Source: an uncultured Rhodocyclaceae bacterium
GTDB lineage: Bacteria; Pseudomonadota; Gammaproteobacteria; Burkholderiales; Rhodocyclaceae
Assembly: GCA_903930805.1 (NCBI GenBank)
Contig: CAIYZZ010000492.1
Span: forward strand, 1 to 12,118
Direction: 5' to 3'
Length of the DNA: 12,118 bases
The position numbers and the translations under genes were made by a program. A model generated the notes under the pieces. The model saw nothing but the letters and a program-made list of their open reading frames with translations. It made no database searches and had not been told where the DNA came from. Of the stretch, positions 7,104 through 12,118 are shown one piece after another (within the stretch, counting starts at the first letter, position 1; each line of letters starts with the position of its first letter).

Positions 7104-8511
7104 TGATAATTGCCTTTATCGATGGTGCCAGCAGGCTCATGCGGAAGCGGCGGCCCTTGATGCCGGTGTCGGTGAGGCTGGCCAAAGCGCGGGCGGCAGC
7201 GCGGGGGTCGAGCGCGACATAACAGGTTTCGTCGAAGACGTCGATACGGCCGACCTGATCCTTGTTCAAGCCGGCGACACCGGTCAGTGCACCGAGCAGG
7301 TCGCCGGGGCGCAACTTGTCCTTGCGGCCGCCGAGGATGCGCAGGGTCTGCATCGCCGCCGGTGCTGCGGTTGCTGCCGGCGCCAGCGTGGCGAGATCGT
7401 CCCAGCGTACCGGGCCGCCCTGCCAGGCTTCGATCAGCTTGAGCCACTTGCGCTCACTCGGTGCGCACAGGGTGAGCGCAAGTCCGACCGGGGCATCGTG
7501 GCCGCCGCGCCCGGTTCGGCCGATACGATGAGTATGGATTTCGGTGTCCTTGGCGACATCGACGTTGATCACCGCATCGACGGTGCGAATGTCGAGGCCG
7601 CGCGCGGCGACATCGGTGGCGACCAGCACTGCACAGCTGCGGTTGGCGAACTGCACCAGCAGTTCATCGCGTTCGCGCTGCTCCAGCTCACCGTGCATGG
7701 CCAGTGCCGCAATCCCTTGCGCGCGCAGTTCGGCAGCCAGTTCGCGACAGTGGATACGGGTATTGCAGAAGGCTAGTGTCGACTCGGGTTGGAAATGCCT
7801 GAGCAGTTGTGCCACCGCCGCGTTGCGTTTTTCATGTGCGACGGCGTAGAAGTGTTGCTCGACACGGGTGGCATCCAGCCCGGCAGCCACTTTGAGTTCG
7901 GCGGGATGGTTGAGGAAGGCGGCGCTGGCCTTCTGCATGTCATCGGGGTAGGTGGCCGAGAACAGCAGGGTCTGGCGCGTGTCCGGGCAGGCGCGCACGA
8001 TGCCCTTAATCTCGTCGAAAAAGCCCATGCCGGCCATGCGGTCGGCCTCGTCGAGCACGAGCGTGCGTACATTCGACAAGTCGATGCTCTTGCGGCTCAT
8101 GTGGTCTTGGATGCGCCCCGGCGTGCCGACGACGATATGCGCGCCGTGGGCCAGCGAGGCGCTCTGCGGCGCCATCGGCGTGCCGCCGCACAGCGTCAGC
8201 ACCTTGATGTTGTCGGCGTAGCGGGCAACGCGCCGCAATTCCTTGGTCACCTGGTCGGCCAGTTCCCGCGTTGGGCATAGTACTAATGCCTGAATACCAA
8301 TTTCGGCGGGGTCGAGCCGATGCATGATGCCGATGGCGAACGCCAGCGTCTTGCCGCTGCCAGTGTCGGCCTGGGCGATCAGGTCGCGCCGCTGCAAGAT
8401 CAGCGGCAGGCTCTGCGCCTGGATCGCCGTCATGTGGCGGTAGCCGAGGCGATCGAGATTGGCGAGCAGCGCCGGCGCCAGCGGCAGGCTGGCAAAGTCG
8501 AGTTGGGCCAT
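7087..8511 (-). CDS. dbpA: DEAD-box ATP-dependent RNA helicase, DbpA type
   Basis: The 474-residue protein has the full helicase core: Q motif around YRHMTAIQAQSLP (24-36), Walker A ADTGSGKT (48-55), PTREL (80-84), GTPGR (129-133), DEAD (154-157), SAT (185-187), VATDVAARGLDI (297-308) and motif VI HRIGRTGRGG (328-337). Residues about 387-461 form the DbpA RNA-binding domain (PF03880), which in E. coli binds hairpin 92 of 23S rRNA during large-subunit assembly. The last residues (APSIKAIITTSAR) are an extra tail read through the end of the convergent HDOD gene. The ATG at 8511 is preferred because MAQLDFASLPL matches the usual start; a longer start would lie inside the ETF-QO gene. It begins 4 nt after the ETF-QO stop, so the two are probably cotranscribed, an odd pairing of ribosome assembly with respiration. 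Confidence 0.93.
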   Translation of the reverse strand: MAQLDFASLPLAPALLANLDRLGYRHMTAIQAQSLPLILQRRDLIAQADTGSGKTLAFAIGIMHRLDPAEIGIQALVLCPTRELADQVTKELRRVARYADNIKVLTLCGGTPMAPQSASLAHGAHIVVGTPGRIQDHMSRKSIDLSNVRTLVLDEADRMAGMGFFDEIKGIVRACPDTRQTLLFSATYPDDMQKASAAFLNHPAELKVAAGLDATRVEQHFYAVAHEKRNAAVAQLLRHFQPESTLAFCNTRIHCRELAAELRAQGIAALAMHGELEQRERDELLVQFANRSCAVLVATDVAARGLDIRTVDAVINVDVAKDTEIHTHRIGRTGRGGHDAPVGLALTLCAPSERKWLKLIEAWQGGPVRWDDLATLAPAATAAPAAMQTLRILGGRKDKLRPGDLLGALTGVAGLNKDQVGRIDVFDETCYVALDPRAAARALASLTDTGIKGRRFRMSLLAPSIKAIITTSAR

Positions 8512-8515
8512 CCGC

Positions 8516-10159
8516 TTACATACCCTGGTAGATCGGTCCTTCACCGCCTTGCGGCGTCACCCAGTCAATGTTCTGCCCCGGATCCTTGATGTCGCAAGTT
8601 TTGCAGTGCACGCAGTTTTGCGCGTTTATTTGCAAGTGTGGCTGGCCGTCTTCCTCAATGATTTCATACACGCCGGCCGGACAATAGCGTTGTTCGGGGG
8701 CGGCGTAGAGCGCGAGGTTGTGGGTGATGGGTACGGCGGCATCCTTTAGTCGCAGGTGGCAGGGTTGGTCTTCTGCGTGGTTGGTATTGGAAAGAAAGAC
8801 TGAAGACAGGCGGTCGAAGGTGAGCACGCCGTCGGGTTTCGGGTAGTCGATGGGCGCGCACTGGGCGGCGGGTTGCAGCTTGGCATGATCGGCGCTGAGA
8901 TGGAACGTCCACGGTGCTTTGCCACGCAGTACCTGCTGGTCGATGCCGAACAATACCGAGCCGAGCCACAGGCCGTGATTCATCAGCGGTTTGAAGTTGC
9001 GCGCACGCTGTAGTTCGTCGAACAGCCAGGAGGCACGAAACTTTTCCGGGTAGGTCGTGAGTTCATCACCTGCGCGTTTGGCGGCTAACGCTTCGGCGAC
9101 GGCTTCCGCCGCGAGCATGCCGGACTTGAGTGCGGCATGAGAACCCTTGATGCGCGAGGCGACGAGAAAGCCGGCATCGTCGCCGATAAGCGCACCGCCA
9201 GGGAAGATCAGCTTCGGCAGTGCCTGCAGGCCGCCAGAAGTCAGCGCGCGCGCGCCGTAGGCCAGGCGCGTGCCGCCTGCCAGCATCGAACGCAGGGCAG
9301 GGTGGGTCTTGAGCCGCTGCATTTCCTCGAAGGGCGAGAGATGCGGATTCTTGTAGCCGAGGCCGACGACGAGGCCGAAGGCAACCAGATGTGGCTGGGT
9401 TTCATTCCCGTAGTGGTAGCAGAAGCCGCCTCCGTAGGTGTCGGCAGAGAGCGGCCAGCCGGCGGTGTGCATCACCAGTCCCTTGACGTGCTGCGCTGCG
9501 GGCATCTGCCAGAGTTCTTTGATGCCAAGTCCATACACCTGCGGGTCGGCACCCGCGCGCAAGTTGAAGCGCTGTTCGAGCCGTTTGCCCAGGTGGCCGC
9601 GACAGCCTTCGGCGAAAAGCGTGTATTTGGCGCGCAGTTCCATGCCCGGCTGAAAGTTGGGGCCAGGCTCACCCTCCTTGCCGATGCCCATGTCCCCCGT
9701 GACGACGCCGGCAATGCGGCCATCTTCGTCGATGATGTCGGCACCGGCGAAGCCTGGATATATATCGACGCCGAGCGCCTCGGCCTGCTGGCCGAGCCAG
9801 CGGCAGAGGTCGCCGAGGCTGATGACGTAATTGCCGTCGTTGTGGAAGCAACTTGGCAGCAGTGCTGTCGGCAGCCTTGTGCTGCCGTTCGCGGTCAATA
9901 ACAGGAAGCGATCCTCGCTGACCGGTGTATCGAGCGGGGCGTTGCGCGCCTGCCAGTCGGGGAACAGTTCGTCGAGGGCGCGCGGATCCATTACCGCACC
10001 GGAAAGAATGTGGGCGCCGATCTCCGCGCCCTTCTCGATGAGGCAGACGCTGATGGCGGCATCGAGCTGCTTGAGTCGGATGGCGGCTGCCAGTCCTGCC
10101 GGCCCGCCTCCCACCACCACGACGTCGAATTCCATCGAATCACGTACCAGTGGTTCCAT
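8516..10159 (-). CDS. Electron transfer flavoprotein-ubiquinone oxidoreductase
   Basis: The 547-residue protein takes electrons from reduced ETF and gives them to ubiquinone at the inner face of the cytoplasmic membrane. The N-terminus has the FAD dinucleotide fold VVVVGGGPAGLAAAIRLK (13-30), then EKGAEIGAHILSGAVMDPRAL, characteristic of ETF-QO. Further on are GDDAGFLVASRIKGSHAALKSGMLAAEA and, at the C-terminus, a single 4Fe-4S site: Cys493 in RYCPAGVYE plus Cys516, Cys519 and Cys522 in NCVHCKTCDIKDP. All four cysteines are present, so the cluster should form. It has about the usual length for bacterial ETF-QO. A GAGGA ribosome site 6 nt upstream supports the first Met over Met9. It is divergent from the thioesterase gene, and its partner etfBA lies 6 kb away in the same window. 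Confidence 0.97.
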   Translation of the reverse strand: MEPLVRDSMEFDVVVVGGGPAGLAAAIRLKQLDAAISVCLIEKGAEIGAHILSGAVMDPRALDELFPDWQARNAPLDTPVSEDRFLLLTANGSTRLPTALLPSCFHNDGNYVISLGDLCRWLGQQAEALGVDIYPGFAGADIIDEDGRIAGVVTGDMGIGKEGEPGPNFQPGMELRAKYTLFAEGCRGHLGKRLEQRFNLRAGADPQVYGLGIKELWQMPAAQHVKGLVMHTAGWPLSADTYGGGFCYHYGNETQPHLVAFGLVVGLGYKNPHLSPFEEMQRLKTHPALRSMLAGGTRLAYGARALTSGGLQALPKLIFPGGALIGDDAGFLVASRIKGSHAALKSGMLAAEAVAEALAAKRAGDELTTYPEKFRASWLFDELQRARNFKPLMNHGLWLGSVLFGIDQQVLRGKAPWTFHLSADHAKLQPAAQCAPIDYPKPDGVLTFDRLSSVFLSNTNHAEDQPCHLRLKDAAVPITHNLALYAAPEQRYCPAGVYEIIEEDGQPHLQINAQNCVHCKTCDIKDPGQNIDWVTPQGGEGPIYQGM

Positions 10160-10165
10160 TGCTTT

Positions 10166-10170
10166 TCCTC
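10166..10170 (-). promoter_or_regulatory. Ribosome binding site of the ETF-QO gene
   Basis: On the minus strand GAGGA stands 6 nt before the ATG at 10159. This decides for the first methionine rather than the in-frame Met9. Confidence 0.75.
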
Positions 10171-10191
10171 AAGAGGTGGCGACAGTGCATG

Positions 10192-10199
10192 ATTATAAT
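10192..10199. promoter_or_regulatory. Self-complementary -10 element between divergent ETF-QO and thioesterase genes
   Basis: ATTATAAT reads the same on both strands, so each strand carries a perfect TATAAT (plus 10194-10199, minus 10197-10192). Starts about 7 nt downstream would give leaders of roughly 23-25 nt to the thioesterase ATG (10229) and the ETF-QO ATG (10159). No good -35 is present at 16-18 nt on either strand, and neither strand has an exact extended -10 TG. The 69-nt spacer is the most AT-rich part of the neighbourhood. The element could drive both genes or compete between them. Confidence 0.5.
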
Positions 10200-10228
10200 T
10201 GGATCACTCAAGTCACTACCCACAAGCC

Positions 10229-10651
10229 ATGGAACATCCACAGCAACTGATTCATACGATGCGCATTCCCGTGCGCTGGGGCGACATGGATGCGCTGGGC
10301 CATGTCAATAACACCGTGTATTTCCGCTTTGCCGAGCAGGCGCGCATCGAGTGGCTGGAGTCGCTGGGTATCGCCGACATCGTGGCGGTGGAGGAGGGGC
10401 CGGTGATCGTCAATGCCAGCTGCACGTTTTTTCGGCCGATCACCTATCCGGCCACTGTCGAGGTCAGGACATTGATCGGCAAACCCGGTCGCAGCAGTCT
10501 GCCAACTTATTACGAGATGCGTTGCATTGGGAACGGTGACGACGACACGCTCTATGCCGAAGGTGCCGCCAAGATCGTCTGGTGGAATCCGCATACCGGC
10601 AAGTCGCGGCCGCTGCCCGATTTCATTCGCGAGATGTACCCCCATGACTGA
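10229..10651 (+). CDS. Acyl-CoA thioesterase, YbgC/FcbC (4-hydroxybenzoyl-CoA thioesterase) type
   Basis: The 140-residue protein is a single hotdog-fold domain. Its active-site segment is VRWGDMDALGHVNNTVYF (15-32); Asp21 aligns with the catalytic Asp17 of Pseudomonas 4-hydroxybenzoyl-CoA thioesterase, and GHVNN starts the long helix that follows. VNASCTFFRPITYPATVEV (61-79) is the usual central strand pair. Such enzymes hydrolyse acyl-CoA thioesters and the substrate range cannot be read from sequence. The ATG at 10229 is chosen; the in-frame TTG at 10199 lies inside the -10 element and the ATG at 10259 would remove the first strand. Its ribosome site is weak. The stop overlaps the next gene by 8 nt, suggesting coupled translation and a role linked to acetoacetyl-CoA metabolism. 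Confidence 0.9.
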   Translation: MEHPQQLIHTMRIPVRWGDMDALGHVNNTVYFRFAEQARIEWLESLGIADIVAVEEGPVIVNASCTFFRPITYPATVEVRTLIGKPGRSSLPTYYEMRCIGNGDDDTLYAEGAAKIVWWNPHTGKSRPLPDFIREMYPHD

Positions 10652-12118
10652 GCAAATGATGTGGCAACCTTCGGCGGAGCGTGTTGCCGCCGCAAACCTG
10701 ACTGCGTTTGCAAAATTATGCCGCCCCGCTAGCGCCGACTATTCCAGCCTGCACCGCTGGTCGATTGAGCATCCCGCAGAATTCTGGTCGCAGCTCTGGG
10801 ATTTCTGCGACGTGCGCGGTGAGAAGGGTGCCACGGTACTGGTCGATGGCGACAAGATGCCCGGTGCCCAATGGTTTCCCGAAGCCCGACTGAACTACGC
10901 GCAGAACCTGCTGCGCCACCGCGACGATGCTACGGCGCTGGTGTTCTGGGGTGAGGACAAGTTAATGCGGCGCATGGAACGCGGCGATCTCTACCGCCGT
11001 GTGGCGCGGCAGGCCGCAGCGATGCGTGCAGAAGGCGTCGTGCCCGGTGACGTGGTTGCCGCCTACATGCCAAACATGCCGGAGACGCTCATTACGCTGC
11101 TGGCGGCGTCTGCGCTCGGTGCGGTGTTTACCTCGGCATCGCCAGACTTTGGCGTGCAGGGCGTGCTCGACCGTTTCGGTCAGGTGGCACCCAAGCTGTT
11201 GTTTGTCGCCGATGGCTACTATTACAACGGCAAGACGCTCGACAGTCTCGGCAAGGTGCGCGAGATTGTCGCCGGTCTGCCCGCGCTGCAAAAAACCATC
11301 ATCGCCCGCTACACGCGCAAGGATGGCCACGCGGTTGCCGACATCACGAATGGCGTGATGCTGCGCGATTTCGTCGATCCCTTCCGTGCGCAAACCGAGA
11401 TCGAGTTTGCGCAACTGCCGTTCAATCATCCGCTCTACATCCTCTATTCATCGGGCACCACCGGCGTGCCGAAGTGCATTGTGCATGGTGCTGGCGGTGC
11501 ATTGCTCCAGCATCTCAAGGAGCATCGCCTGCAGGCTGACGTCAAACCTGGCGACAAGGTTTTCTATTTTTCCACCTGTGGCTGGATGATGTGGAACTGG
11601 CTGGTCTCGGCGCTGGCTTCCGACGCTACCGTGCTGCTCTACGACGGCTCGCCCTTCATCGGGCGCGGCAACATCCTGTTCGACTACGCCGTCGCCGAGG
11701 GCATGACCCACCTGGGTACCTCGGCCAAGTTCATCGACGCCTGCGCCAAAATAGAGTTGAGACCCGGTTCGACTCATGATCTTTCGCGTTTGCGCGCGAT
11801 ATTCTCCACCGGCAGCCCGCTGGCGCCAGACAGCTTCGATTACGTCTATCGCGACATCAAGGCCGACGTGCAGTTGGCCTCGATCTCCGGCGGCACCGAT
11901 ATCGTCTCCTGCTTCGTGCTGGGCAACCCCATCGGACCGGTGTGGCGCGGCGAGATCCAGTGCGCTGGCCTCGGCATGTCCGTCGAAGTGTTCAATGATG
12001 CCGGCAAGCCGGTCGAGGGGGAGAAAGGCGAACTTGTCTGTACGCGGCCCTTCCCGGTGATGCCGGTCAGTTTTTGGAACGATCCTGATGGCGCAAAGTA
12101 TCGTGCCGCCTATTTCGA
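10644..12118 (+). CDS. Acetoacetyl-CoA synthetase (5' part, runs off the window)
   Basis: The frame is open from ATG 10644 to the window end (491 codons) with no frameshift. The N-terminus MTEQMMWQPSAERVAAANLT and YSSLHRWSIEHPAEFWSQLW (33-52) are typical of the acetyl-CoA synthetase N-terminal domain in the acetoacetyl-CoA synthetase branch. The ATP-binding loop is YSSGTTGVPK (268-277), and SGGTDIVSCF (415-424) replaces the YGxTE motif, as in acetoacetyl-CoA synthetases; STCGWMMWNWLVSAL is also characteristic. The enzyme joins acetoacetate to CoA with ATP in the cytoplasm, feeding ketone bodies into acyl-CoA or polyhydroxyalkanoate pools. The family is about 650 residues, so roughly 160 are missing, including the C-terminal catalytic lysine. 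It starts within the end of the thioesterase gene (8-nt overlap). Confidence 0.95.
   Translation, partial: MTEQMMWQPSAERVAAANLTAFAKLCRPASADYSSLHRWSIEHPAEFWSQLWDFCDVRGEKGATVLVDGDKMPGAQWFPEARLNYAQNLLRHRDDATALVFWGEDKLMRRMERGDLYRRVARQAAAMRAEGVVPGDVVAAYMPNMPETLITLLAASALGAVFTSASPDFGVQGVLDRFGQVAPKLLFVADGYYYNGKTLDSLGKVREIVAGLPALQKTIIARYTRKDGHAVADITNGVMLRDFVDPFRAQTEIEFAQLPFNHPLYILYSSGTTGVPKCIVHGAGGALLQHLKEHRLQADVKPGDKVFYFSTCGWMMWNWLVSALASDATVLLYDGSPFIGRGNILFDYAVAEGMTHLGTSAKFIDACAKIELRPGSTHDLSRLRAIFSTGSPLAPDSFDYVYRDIKADVQLASISGGTDIVSCFVLGNPIGPVWRGEIQCAGLGMSVEVFNDAGKPVEGEKGELVCTRPFPVMPVSFWNDPDGAKYRAAYF

Noticed and set aside
7789..8280. 163-codon plus-strand frame opposite the helicase gene
   Set aside because: Overlaps the conserved helicase core and shows no domain of its own.
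9137..9901. 254-codon plus-strand frame opposite ETF-QO
   Set aside because: It lies wholly within the ETF-QO gene, which has all family motifs; composition is that of an antisense shadow.
10199..10228. TTG start for the thioesterase
   Set aside because: The TTG overlaps the TATAAT element and adds residues not expected for the family; ATG 10229 is more likely.
1..12118. CRISPR arrays, tRNA or rRNA genes, insertion sequences, phage or defence genes
   Set aside because: Read-through of both strands showed none; nearly all sequence is covered by recognised metabolic or envelope genes.

Overview
The window is GC-rich, densely coded chromosomal DNA of a proteobacterium. Protein style points to a betaproteobacterium, perhaps Rhodocyclales-like; this is an inference from the look of the ETF, ACAD and CbiM-like proteins, not a database result. 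I see no phage, insertion sequence, CRISPR array, tRNA or rRNA, and no gap over 300 bases without a gene.

Layout. (1) 1-1887, plus strand: the 3' end of an MCE-type lipid-transport ABC operon, with the end of the ATPase, an MlaD-like MCE protein and a periplasm-facing auxiliary lipoprotein. (2) 1993-6232, plus strand: etfB and etfA (4-nt overlap), a CbiM-like membrane protein (4-nt gap) and a long acyl-CoA dehydrogenase (13-nt gap), almost certainly one operon. An HDOD-domain gene follows at 6267-7103. (3) 10159-7087, minus strand: ETF-ubiquinone oxidoreductase followed 4 nt later by a DbpA-type DEAD-box RNA helicase, whose 3' end overlaps the HDOD gene tail-to-tail by 17 bp. (4) 10229-12118, plus strand: a YbgC/FcbC-type hotdog acyl-CoA thioesterase overlapping by 8 nt an acetoacetyl-CoA synthetase that runs off the window.

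Function. Regions 2-4 form an almost complete acyl-CoA oxidation electron path. The acyl-CoA dehydrogenase reduces ETF (EtfAB), ETF-QO passes the electrons to the quinone pool, and the thioesterase and acetoacetyl-CoA synthetase act on acyl-CoA and acetoacetate pools. The upstream MCE transporter moves lipids across the envelope, but there is no direct evidence that it is functionally linked.

The most unusual points are these. A 26-bp near-identical repeat is shared between the stop codon/3' flank of the lipoprotein gene and the coding sequence of the acyl-CoA dehydrogenase. There it coincides with the second unit of a degenerate 10-codon tandem duplication. There is also an 18-bp perfect palindrome upstream of etfB, a CbiM-like protein lacking the metal-binding His2 inside the ETF operon, and a self-complementary -10 element in the divergent ETF-QO/thioesterase spacer. 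Most of the window is ordinary metabolic sequence; I did not find a clear new defence or mobile system.
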